A DNA stretch of 64,000 nt from Hyphodiscus hymeniophilus (Eukaryota > Ascomycota > Leotiomycetes > Helotiales > Hyphodiscaceae), in the NCBI GenBank assembly GCA_016508695.1, contig VNKQ01000018.1, forward strand, positions 186,001 to 250,000, written 5' to 3'. Made by a program: the position numbers and the translations under genes. Positions 11,910-21,911 of this stretch are shown in pieces (the stretch's first letter is position 1; every line of letters begins with the position of its first letter). Under the pieces are notes generated by a model, which searched no databases, had not been told where the DNA came from, and saw only the letters and a list, made by a program, of their open reading frames with translations.

Positions 11910-12648
11910 ATCCTAGAGACTCTACAGTTAGATTTGAAGACTCTGGTTCGGACCACTTTCTAGCCTATTATAGACTAGCTCGGTCACGTGTTCTGAAGGC
12001 TAATATTCTTGTATCATCTAGGTAGGCTGTAGAATAGCTTCTTCCCTTAGACACAAATACTAAGGTACTGCAATTGCATGAATACTCGTAATATCTCAGC
12101 CTTAAAGTTCGACAAGGTTCATGTTGATCTAATAGAAGAAATGGAGTCGCAAGGGCTGTCAAGTGGTAGATATACACGTGATAAATTTTCAATAAGCGTC
12201 GTAGGAACCTTCACAATTCATGAGTGTTCATGACCTCGACTTGAAGATATCGGAATATATTCGAAAACGAAAAGCTTGCTAAAGGACCTCATCTCCATAT
12301 ACATCTGAAAGTCAAAAACCAGTCCCCCCAAACGAAGGGCCCCGATCGAAGAGACGCTGCAGTGGTATTTATACAAATACAAACGCAAACGAAACCAATG
12401 TACAGCTCTATACAACAAGAGAAGCATACCCGGGTCTTTCCCCAATCTCTCGCTCAAATGGCGCAAATCAGACTAATACAAATACTGCTGAGGAGCCTGA
12501 GGAATGTCCTGACCCTTGTTCACGGGAGATTGAGGGTGGTAAAGATCATAGAGTGTACTCTCCGGCGCCGCGAAGTGGACGCGGTCATACTTCGTAATAT
12601 CAAGACCATGAGTATCTGACCTAGCCCCTAATATTTCGAACTCACCTC
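11910..12648. other. intergenic; may contain a last exon of the next gene
   Basis: The part near 12473-12620 has an open minus-strand frame that may be the true C-terminus of the TMEM184-like gene (see that entry). The rest, up to the HET gene start, should hold the HET promoter. Nothing else is recognisable. Confidence 0.45.
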
Positions 12649-13919
12649 CTACGGGCCCATATCGTAATCCTTCGGTGGATATCGTGTTCGGTTTGAGCTA
12701 GGCAATATGCAGCCGACGATGCCCTTGATCAGGTCCAGGATGTTTAGAGCTTGGAGAATGGCTCCTACACCCAAGAAGCCCCCGCTGTATCCGCCGTGTC
12801 CGAGGGGAACCGCAGAGGCGCCTTTCTTGAAGCTGTATTCTCTCGTTCTGAAGATGTATAGAAAGATGCTGGCGAAGATGACCATCTCGAAAGAGATGAT
12901 AAGGTTGGGAATCGCGATGGTGAGGTCGTTGTATGTCATGTGTGAGGTGGGTTTCAGGTCACTGGATGAAGTGAGGAAGGAGAAGATGAGCTGTTTGACA
13001 ACCATTAGCGAGGTGTTTAGATCACAGATGTAAATTGAAAGAAGTGGGCAACTCACATTTTGTAAGAAGCTGAGGCCCACAATCGCCTTGAAGGCAATGA
13101 GCTTGGCCATTGGCTTTCGCTGTCCAACTTTGGCCTTCAAGTTCTTGTAAAACCTCAAGACAGATAAGATCGCGAGTCCGGTAGTCAGAGCGGTTATAAT
13201 GGATACCCAAATATGTGCAAAATAAAACTTGTCGGAGGTTGCACAATAGGCTCCGGTTGCCTCGGTAATCTCTGTAAGGAGACTGACGAGGACCATCACG
13301 ACAGGAAACTGAAAAACACAGATGGAAGTTTTCTATAGCCATTAGTTCTGATGCTCTATTTCGAGACCGTAGTACTGACTCTATACGCTGCAAGTATTCC
13401 AGATGACTGGAAGAACGCTTCTCTTTCGCCATCATCTTCTTGGACATAGGCCAAGAGGAGGAAGAAGAATGCTGAAAGCGCGAATGACTCGTAGAGGGTT
13501 TGTAGAGGTGCAAGATAGATCGAGGTATCGTTGAATGCAACAGAAAGGAACGAGGTGATTGCAAAGACTGGTATTATGAAGATAATTCGGATGACCCTGT
13601 CCGATATTAGCCCAAAATTCCATATGCGCAGCATATGTGTAGATGGCGCATACTGTTTCTGTTCTTTAGGAATTGAGTAGTGCGTTGCATGTCTAAATAT
13701 GAGATAGAAGGACAGCAAACACGCCAAAGCCGAACAAGCTCCTGCGATTATGACACCAAACTGGTGGAAGCTCAAGGAGCCGATCAAAGATTCTTGGGCT
13801 AAAAGAGAAAATGGTCAGATTGATCATGTGATTGGAATCCGATGAAACTCACGAGGATTTGCCAACGACTTGTCTGGGCAGGTGTGTTTAGTGGAACCCG
13901 AATCATCGAATAGACCCAT
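12649..13919 (-). CDS. TMEM184 / organic solute transporter Ost-alpha family protein
   Basis: Exons 13853-13919, 13380-13798, 13057-13332 and 12649-12990. The protein has 367 residues if it stops at 12649. Introns are 54, 47 and 66 nt, with CTGAC, CTAAT and CTAAT branch sites. The start MGLFDDSGS is followed by at least six hydrophobic segments. Family hallmarks are RIIFIIPVFAITSFLSV, YLAPLQTLYESFALSAF, a KAIVGLSFLQN segment and PNLIISFEMVIFASIFLYIF. The family contains seven-helix membrane proteins with proposed roles in solute export, vacuolar or endosomal membranes and signalling. The substrate cannot be read here. The annotated stop (TAG at 12649-12651) may instead lie in a 32-nt intron leading to a further in-frame exon that ends at 12473 and encodes a Pro/Gln/Tyr-rich tail. 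I kept the shorter model because the intron would be unusually small. Confidence 0.75.
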
Positions 13920-14864
13920 GGTAAGACGATTTAACAGCTGCTTAGCTGGAACAATTGAACACCTAGAAATAGAGGATATTGCTAGCCAAAAAGGAAGGAG
14001 ACGCTGGAGCTTGGATGATGTTATGCTTGTGCCATAAAGTATAGACAGAGAGTGAAGCTTCAACAGAGACTTGGCAAGCGCTCTTCATATATGCGCCACA
14101 GTTTTTCATGCATGTCAGGGTGTCTCCATAAGGAGCAACACGGAATGCCGTTGAAACTGCATAGGGTTGCCGACGGTCTATCACTGTGGTTTTGGAACGA
14201 TAGCGAGCTGAGTGACCAGGCTGAGTGAGTAGCCTACCTATCAACAGTGAGCAACGGAAAGCCGATCACTCCTGTTGGAATTGACAACCCCCTCTCAGCT
14301 GAGAGGCCTCTGAGAGATTGCAGAGGATTTTGACATGATATCGTTGAAACAGGCGTCTCCCGGCCGAATGCATGTTGTGGTGAGGCTATGTGTCAGATTG
14401 AAGACCTCCAGCTGTTGTTGGTACTCCCGCTCGCTTAATCGAGAAGAGAGTGCGGACCAATCAGATGTAATCCCGATATGCACTCGGACGGGTAGCTCAG
14501 GACCCCGGCCCGGTCCGATCGGCAGACAATGTGATCGTGCTGAAGAGTGAGACCCCATTAATAATTGCCTTTGACCGCAATGAAGCTATAGAGATAGTCG
14601 TCCATTTGTTAGAATCAATGCGCGTTGTAAGAGTGACAAATAAGGTACATTATGTCACGTTTGGACTGACCTGGGTGATGTCACCTGATCCGCTCGCTTA
14701 CTTACTAGGTAGGGAATGAGCGGCTTAGCCTACCTTTACCTTATTCACCAAAGCTGCTCGTCGGTATACCTTGTTTTTTTTCACTAGATCAAAAGACAAC
14801 GGTTCTCAACCACTTTATATTCGGTATTAGAGATATCCCTTCTAGCTGATCACTGCGTGGCACA
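13920..14864. other. intergenic, promoter side of the Ost-alpha-like gene
   Basis: About 0.9 kb without a supported gene. Around 14700-14750 there are TACCTA/TAGGTA-type words (ACTAGGTAGG, CCTACCTTTACCTT), common in ascomycete intergenic DNA. A TAGCTCAGG string near 14492 looks like a tRNA A box, but no fold supports it. Confidence 0.4.
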
Positions 14865-15422
14865 TCACATCTCCCATTCATCTTGCGCCACGGTATCATT
14901 CCATGGAGGATTGTTCTTCCATCGCCTCTTACCCCCCCTCTTGACTCGCTCTCTGATATCTCTCGCCTTTTCCCATTCTTCCGGGGTCCAGTCTTCCTGC
15001 CTCCAACTGTAGACTCGTAGTTGGATTTCGTCCAGAATGGCATCCGCCCGCACCATGAAGTCCTCGCCTACTGCTCGATCAGCAACTCTTGCTCCTTTCA
15101 AGCTCCAGATCAGACAGTCAAGCTGGTATCGCTCTTTTATCTGGTGTCTGAGATCACGAATTGCTTCTGGTGTGGATGCTCCCAGCCTCGCCTCCTTCTC
15201 TTCTTGCTGCTTCTGCTTCATGGATTCCTCAAATCTTCGGCGGTCGTTGTCCTGCTCTAGCTGAAACTTCCGTTCGCGTTGCCGAGCGTCCAAAATGGTA
15301 TTTCTTTGCCTGAGATTCTCAATTTCGAGTTTCTGTGCGAAATCTTGTTCTTTTGCCAGTCGCTCGCTTTCTTCACGCTCGTACTTTTTCCGTCGTAGCC
15401 TTTTATCAATACGTTGGAACAT
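14865..15422 (-). CDS. small charged coiled-coil protein, unrecognised
   Basis: A single 185-residue open frame from the ATG at 15422. The frame continues upstream without another well placed ATG before 15629, so the start is my choice. Residues about 1-90 are almost pure Lys/Arg/Glu/Gln heptad-like sequence (RRKKYEREESERLAKEQ, then QRERKFQLEQDNDRRRF), predicting a long helix or coiled coil. The rest is mixed, with WSLKGARVADRAVGEDF and a Trp-rich end (EDWTPEEWEKARDIRERV, then KRRWKNNPPW). No signal peptide or membrane segment is seen. I do not recognise a family. It could be a lineage-specific gene. Low-complexity charged sequence can also stay open by chance, but the composition here looks coding. 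Confidence 0.55.
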   Translation of the reverse strand: MFQRIDKRLRRKKYEREESERLAKEQDFAQKLEIENLRQRNTILDARQRERKFQLEQDNDRRRFEESMKQKQQEEKEARLGASTPEAIRDLRHQIKERYQLDCLIWSLKGARVADRAVGEDFMVRADAILDEIQLRVYSWRQEDWTPEEWEKARDIRERVKRGGKRRWKNNPPWNDTVAQDEWEM

Positions 15423-16340
15423 TTTGACAGGATGGAATGTTTGTCGCACTTGGTTGCTCGAGAATTTCAGAAAGTGAATGGAGTGGGTTGATATGATTGT
15501 ACGGCCAGGTAGCTCTAGCACAGAAAAGTGAAGTAAAGGAGGATCAGGAGGATCTGAGTATTGGAAAGTCACATGGTGAGCACGGCTCAAGCGACGACTT
15601 AAAACAACATATATGATGCGGCTGAGCAACTAGGTAAAGCGGCCACATTTCTGCGGCCACCTCACCTATGGTGTCTTACATTTCATCACATTTGTTGTCT
15701 TCCAATACTGAAATTTTCAGATGGTGGTCTTGGGAGCCGCTTTTGGGCATTTGCAGGGCCTCATGCACGCGCTGCGCACAAGTGTTTTATTTCCCACCAG
15801 TCATCCAAACCAGATGCATCGACTTAAGGAGCCACGGTTGGACTGCGACGCCCGGCTTCATAGAGGTCTATCCCGCCACGCATCATGGCGTATGCAAGCT
15901 TTGCTAGGAGGCGTTTCCTGCCTCACATCAGTCACGGACTTGCCTGTGGTCGTCAAGTTAGTAGTTTGAATTACGTTGACCGATAAGTCGGTGACTGGTG
16001 GCGTCTCTCAATTCAGTCTTCATTGTTCCATATTAAGAGTTCATATGTGCGGTCGAATCAACAAGCTCCTGCTGCCGCCCTCACCACTTGTTCTTTTTCG
16101 TCGCTGAGTGTCCGACCCTTGAGATTCCCGTTGGGTCAGAGATAGGAGAAGCCTCGTCGATATTGGCTGGATCTAGAACGCGGTTTTGGATTCGGGAGAA
16201 GTAGGTGGAGAAGTGTGAAAGATAATGCCGTTTTCGCGTGCTTGATTGCAACTTAAACGGCGAATCGATCCGGCTGTCTTATACATATCAGGTCCAGTTT
16301 AGTGGAAGCAAAACGTTTGATTTTGGACTATGCTGATAAA
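15423..16340. other. intergenic, no gene seen
   Basis: About 0.9 kb between two minus-strand genes. Open frames of 60-80 codons on the plus strand lack family signals or introns. It should hold the promoter of the small coiled-coil gene. Confidence 0.45.
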
Positions 16341-19015
16341 TTAATGTCTAGAGCTTCCTCCATCGAAATCCACTATCATTTTACTACACAGCTTTGTTTC
16401 TTTACAGCAGACCTCTGCAACTAAGGACGAGCTCGAGAGGATGAACCTGCATGTCATATTTGCAGCGTAGTACGCCCGCTTGGTCCTGGCATTCAGGCAT
16501 TTGTCAAAATCTATTATTGGGATTTGTTCCAGGTCGTACTCGAGTGAGGCGGCCTGGACTAGCTCTGTACAAGTAGTCATGTAATTTAGCTAGGTTTCGA
16601 CATCTGCAAAGAAGATTGGGGACATACCATGTCGGGCTGAGTCATATCTGGTTGGCACAATATCGTCTGGATGTCCATACTCGTACACCGGTATACTGAC
16701 CTTCTGTTCACCGCTACCGGAATAATACGTTACGAAATGTTTTTCGATACGTTCCTCGAATGCATCGTCGATTGCTGAATCTGAGCCTGGGAGTACCCAG
16801 TCTCCTCGGCGAACCAGCCAGCTGAGTTGTCGATCAGCCATCACCATGTTCGTCATATCCTCCCAGCGACGATCATTGAGATGAGAGTTGAATGAAAACG
16901 GCTGAGTTAACATGATGCCGTAGCTGGCTTTGAGTTTCCAGGGAGTTTTCCGAGTTTCGTGGTGGCCTTTCTCAATGCCATACATAACCGCACCTCGAAC
17001 CACGGCTGTCCATCTGGAGTAGTATGTCAGATAAAATCCGAATAAGTTGTAGGATAACAAACGCTAGTGCTGATTCTGGTCGGTGCAAAGCGATTTGGCG
17101 ATATTTCAAGGACTTTTCCAATTCCTCCTGCAAATAGGGCGATGCCCCAAATCCTCCAACCAAAAATACGCTCTACAAGGTGTTAGTTAGAGAAATGTCT
17201 GATTTCCAAATCTTCTCTACTTTTACACGATGGTTTTTATGCTCTGCTTGCGTTCTCTGAGCACTGATGAGTTCTACAACGCCGTTCACAGACTGGTTGA
17301 AAAACTTCATCATATCTTCACTGAACTATTATTAGCCTTTGCAGACCAATAGAAGGAACAAAATTTTCACAAACCGCGGAATGGTAAGCTCTCCCTCCTG
17401 TAACTTTCCCCTCATCGAAACTTCCCACAGGGGGCCTTCGGGCACGTAGAATTTTATGTCGTCGCTTTGCCTGCTGAACGACTTTTTCCACTCGTCAAAA
17501 GTTCGCATTATTTCCCTCATATCTCCACTCTCTGTGATCCTCCCACCTCTTCGTCTGTGAAAATCTGGGTCGAGCACTAGGTAGTGTTTCCCGAGATGGA
17601 ACTTGAGCCACTTCTTGAACTTTCTATCAATAAAAATTGCTCCGCATTTTGCGCCTGCAATGAAGGATTAGCAACAGCCCTGACTGAAACTTTAGAAAGG
17701 GTTTAGACTTGTCGCTATCGTCACTGCTTTGAGCTCAAGTGTAGGGACAACGCTGACAACTCGGTAGGTAACAACATCCTGCGTGTCATTAATCATCAGG
17801 CTGTCTAGCCAGGGGAAACACAGTGAACTCACGACAGTTCCGCCGCCTGCATCGCAAAGTATGAAGCAGTCATTAGGCTGTCAAAGTTAGCAAGAAGTTG
17901 GGATCGAACAATTTAGCAAAGTCTTATGGATCGAAGAACAGATCGTACACGTGATTCAAAAAAAGTCTTACCCGGAGGAAGTCGGTGTTCTTGTCTTCCT
18001 TCAAAGAACGTGCTGTAAACAATGCTGCTGCCTCTGGCTCAGTGACAACCATTACATTTCTGAGTGATGGGTATGAGCTTTCGTCGAGTCCCGCGGAGGC
18101 AATCGCTCGCAGCGTTGAATTTGTGGCTCGATATGACCAACCCTGCTCTCCAATCAGCTCAAACAAAACTCAATGGGACGAAAGCTAGAATACCACTGGC
18201 ACAGAGACTACGACATCAACCTGCAATTGCTCTCTCAACCGGCTTCCAAAATGATCGAACTCGTGGCTCAGATGCTCAAAGAGATGAGTTAGGTAGTCTG
18301 TGACAACCTGCTCTGGGGTCTTCGGAGTATATTCTGGGTCTGACGCAGATGCCTTTACGGTCTCAAAATTGAGATTATCCACCCCATCAAGTACCGCTAA
18401 GACGAGGTCAAGTTCGTCAATCTTATTATCCTGCACGTCGAGCTCCAGCTTTGTGTTGAACATTGTCACCGCATTCGGGCTGATACTGGCACCCCACTGC
18501 AATTCACCGGCATCGGTCGATGGGGAGTAGGATATAACGCTCGGTATCTTCCCAGAATTTCCCATCTCAGCAGGCCAGTCTTCCAAGACCTTTATTTCCT
18601 TGAGTATCGCGTGGGGGGATGTTGGCGTAGCGAATGCAATGCCTTCAATCGCAGTCAATATCAGACAAGAAAGTCCCTTTCAGAGCGAAGGTAGTGACAT
18701 ACCAGTGAAAGTCGTGCCATAATCGACAGCGATGACAAGTCGGTTCAAAGCCGAAGTACCTGTAGGACGAGGAATTGACTTTGTGTCGTTCCTTGACTTG
18801 AAGGGACTGCTCCAACGAGTTTGAACGAGCGGTACCTCACCCATCGGAGGTGGGGGATACGAAATTGGAGGATCGCCACCTTTTATCGTACTCCGGCTCT
18901 CCGCTCGTTGCTGCGCAGGAGAAACGGATAGATGCTCAAAGCCTGACAACAGATCATCCTGCAAGCTAAGATCTGAAGGAGGCATATTTGTTGTTGACTG
19001 CCCAGAGATACTCAT
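16341..19015 (-). CDS. HSP70-like actin-fold ATPase lacking a classical substrate-binding domain
   Basis: Ten exons join in frame into 716 residues: 18703-19015, 18194-18642, 17972-18142, 17833-17877, 17709-17778, 17655-17654 boundary then 17371-17654, 17227-17325, 17063-17172, 16628-17013 and 16341-16564. Introns are 45-94 nt. A Ser/Pro-rich lead of about 90 residues precedes the phosphate-1 motif LVIAVDYGTTFTG, which is completed across the first splice as GIAFATP. Further HSP70 signatures are DVVVSVPV followed by WSYRATNSTLRAIASAGL, VVTEPEAAAL, phosphate-2 CDAGGGTV across another splice, and the adenosine motif VFLVGGFGASPYLQEEL. The last 200 residues (from WTAVVRGAVMYG on) do not resemble the beta-sandwich and lid of chaperone HSP70. 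Known: fungi carry many such HSP70-like ATPases of unknown role. It need not be a chaperone. The frame is intact across all nine junctions. Confidence 0.8.
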
Positions 19016-19571
19016 CGCACCAGACAATCTTCTTCAGATTACGCGGAATTTGACAACATAAGTACTTAAGATTAAGTGTCACATACAATCAGGAGCGAGG
19101 ATATTTTAGGATAGCATGGCTAATAGGAAAAGCCCTTGGACGCAAGATGGCTGTGGAAACCAGCCTTGCCGCCCCAAAGCCTTGCGCACTTCGACACCAC
19201 CTGTAACATGAAAACCGGGTGCATGCATGCTGTTATAGCAGCACCGGAGGTTGGGCGTACTGCATATGCAGGCTTCAGCTCTCGATGTTGATCGGTTGCT
19301 GCTTGATGGCGCTGGATGGAGGGATACTCGGCCAGACCTACGTGTGTCCCCTACCACCATTGATATTGTACGCCCGGAAGCTAAACCCTCGCATACAGTT
19401 TTGGAGGCGGGATTTTCTATGATGCTACTGTAGTCAAACTCTAAGCCTCGTAGCTTTCATTACTTCTAACCCACCTCATTCTTGTAATCCACCTCATTCC
19501 TGCAACCCAATTATTGGACGGGAAGCTCTGTGGTTTTCTATTATTTCAATGACTTGTTCTCCAAATTCTTC
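19016..19571. other. shared upstream region of two divergent genes
   Basis: About 0.55 kb between the start of the HSP70-like gene and the start of the coiled-coil gene. It should hold both promoters. No coding region or repeat is supported. Confidence 0.45.
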
Positions 19572-21454
19572 ATGGGGAAAACCACAGGACTCTTGACTTG
19601 GATCTCAGGACATTCCAAAGTCACAGGGAGTTCCAGAAAGCGGTCTTCCGAGAGCCCTAATCATGGTCACAACCCACGGTACTCTAGCAGGAACAGCGAA
19701 ATACACCAGCCAAGCAGACAGATATCACTGCAAAAAGAAGAAGAGGGAGGAGATGATGGTACGATTATCAGGATCTCGAGCTCACGCCTCGCAGACCCGA
19801 ACCTTGAGCTTCAAGAAAAATCGGCCCAGCTCCATACTATGTCGGAAAAGCTCCAGACTTTGTCTCTTGACATTGAAAATCGAAATCTTGAAGGTCTTGC
19901 TCTGCAGGCCCAGATTAAAGCTATGCAAGCAGCAGAGCACACTCTTCGCTCGGATCTCGAGAGCCTCAGATCTCAGAAATTGCAGATGGACAAATATATA
20001 TACGATCTTCACTCGGCTCTCGACAGCCTTGGATCGCAGAAGTTGCAATCGGAAAAAAGTATGCAGGCAGCACAGGACGTTCTTCGCTCGGAGCTCGACC
20101 GCGTCAGATCTCAGAGCTTGCAGATGGAACAAAACATACACGATCTTCACTCGAATCTCGAGAGCCTTAGATCGCAGAAGTTGCAATCGGAAAAAAGTAT
20201 GCAGGCAGCACAGGACGTTCTTCGCTCGGATCTCGACAGTATCAAATCGCAGAAGTTGCAAATAGAAAATAGTATGCAGGCAGCACAGGACATTCTTCGC
20301 TCGGATCTCGAGAGCGTCAGGTCGCAGAAGTTGCAAATAGAAAAAAGTATGCAGGCAGCACAGGACATTCTTCGCTCGGATCTCGAGAGCGTCAGGTCGC
20401 AGAAGTTGCAAATGAAAAAAAGTATGCAGACAGTACAGCACGCTCTTCGCTCGGAGCTCGACAGCGTCAGATCGCAGAAGTTGCATATGGAACAAAACAT
20501 GCAAAACGAGATAGGCCTGTTGACAAAGCTCCAACAGGATGCCCTGGATACGATAGAGAAGCTTCAGGTCGATGTGGGAGAGTACAGTGGCGCACTTTTG
20601 AAGCAAGATGCTTTCACACCGACGACAGATCGTGATATGAAATCGATGTTCCGGGAAATTTCGCAGGATGTTGAGAGCCTGGCACGCGTAGAATGGAAGG
20701 ACGATCAGACCGTGTGGTCACAGAAGGCATTGCGAGTCATGTCGCAAAATCAACAGTTATTCAAAAAACAAGTTTTGCAAGACGCTATCTGGGGGATTCT
20801 GCAGCAATACATATTTGCCAGCCCGTTCCGGCCGTTTGGGGAAGAGGGTCGGAAATTGGAGAATGCATGGAGAGATATGGACCCTGAAATCAAAGCGAAG
20901 GAAGACATTGGTAGGAGCTCTTCGAGTTTCCTTCTGGTACATGTTAACAGCGGCTTCTTCTAGGAGGAGTATATACTTGGCCAAAGCCTACAGCAGAGAC
21001 CGAGCGATGGAGATACATCAATATCACGGAGGGTCGCGCTGCGTTCACTCAAGCCACCGTTTCAGAATGGGATCCTCGGGCGAAACTCAGGATCGGGCTC
21101 GAGTCGGTGATAGATAGTCTAAAGAAGGAACTCGCATCATCTCTTGAGGAAATCGTAGGGTCAAGACGGGATGATGGTCATTATCTGCGTACCTTGGAAG
21201 AACTGCCAAGAAAAGCGGTTAATATGTGGCTTACATTTGGAATTCAGCGATGCAGGGTTAGAGTGATCGTAAGGGAACCACATCTTACTGCAGCAACAGA
21301 GAAAATTCGGCAAGCCATGGCTGGCGGTTGGGAGCTTGTGATCATACCAGAGCTGCAAAGGGTTGGGACCGCAAAAGGCTCAGACCTCCGTGCGAAACCG
21401 CATCGTATTTCTGATGGACAGATATATCTAGTGTCACCAGCTCGACGACAGTGA
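19572..21454 (+). CDS. repeat-built coiled-coil protein, unrecognised
   Basis: Exons 19572-20910 and 20964-21454, with a 53-nt intron (GTAGGA donor, TTCTAG acceptor), give 609 residues. The ATG at 19572 (MGKTTGLLTW) is the first in frame, although the frame is open a little further upstream. Residues 1-90 are Ser/Arg-rich. Residues about 95-306 form a long coiled coil, with near-identical 25-residue units (MQAAQDILRSDLESVRSQKL plus a QxEKS linker) and 21-residue units (QMEQNIHDLHSNLESLRSQ type). A 25-residue period equals two heptads plus one hendecad, so the helix phase is kept. After residue 310 comes a non-repetitive C-terminal half with WSQKALRVMSQNQQLFKKQ and, in exon 2, GVYTWPKPTAETERWRYINI and a hydrophobic WELVIIPEL. 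I know no family for it. Similar C-terminal halves may occur in other fungal proteins of unknown function. Confidence 0.7.
19923..20490 (+). repeat. tandem 75-nt / 63-nt coding repeats
   Basis: About eight units end in SQKL or SQSL. Two adjacent 75-nt units starting near 20272 and 20347 are almost identical at the nucleotide level, which points to recent unequal exchange or slippage. Variation between units is mostly in the linker. Confidence 0.8.
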
Positions 21455-21911
21455 TCTTCTACGCTACGCCCACTGAGCAATTGATAAGTAAAATAGCGAG
21501 TAGAATATAATAACTCAATCAGTCTGCTCACAACTCGATTGATAACGCAATACACGCAGACTCTCACCTGACTCACGACGAGAGTCATTCTTTGCCAGGA
21601 ATTCGCGCCGATGAGTATACACCTGGACCTGACCTGCGCGAAAGCTTCGTATCGGGTTGATGCGATGGTCATTGGTTGTGTGTGTATACGCTTGTAATGA
21701 TGAAATTTTCGGGCCTGGCTTGTGAGTGTCTGAAATGGAGGGTTCAAGGAATGGCCATTACCAATTTAATGAAGCTCGCCTTGTTAATCATTCATCCACA
21801 GATCGGGAATTGGAGCAATGACTGACCGGCAAGGCCTACTCTTCAAATAAGGGGACGCCGTATTCGTTGAGAGTTTGGGACGGGCTAAGAAGCTTTTTAT
21901 TTGACTCTATG
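21455..21911. other. 3' flanks of two convergent genes
   Basis: About 0.46 kb between the convergent coiled-coil and Nog2 genes. No feature is recognised. Confidence 0.5.

Noticed and set aside
14488..14540. A tRNA-like A box (TAGCTCAGG) with a GGTCCGATC word downstream
   Set aside because: No acceptor stem or anticodon arm can be drawn, and the B box does not match.
19782..20606. A 274-codon minus-strand open frame full of Cys and Leu opposite the coiled-coil repeats
   Set aside because: It is the complement of a period-75 repeat and has no independent support.
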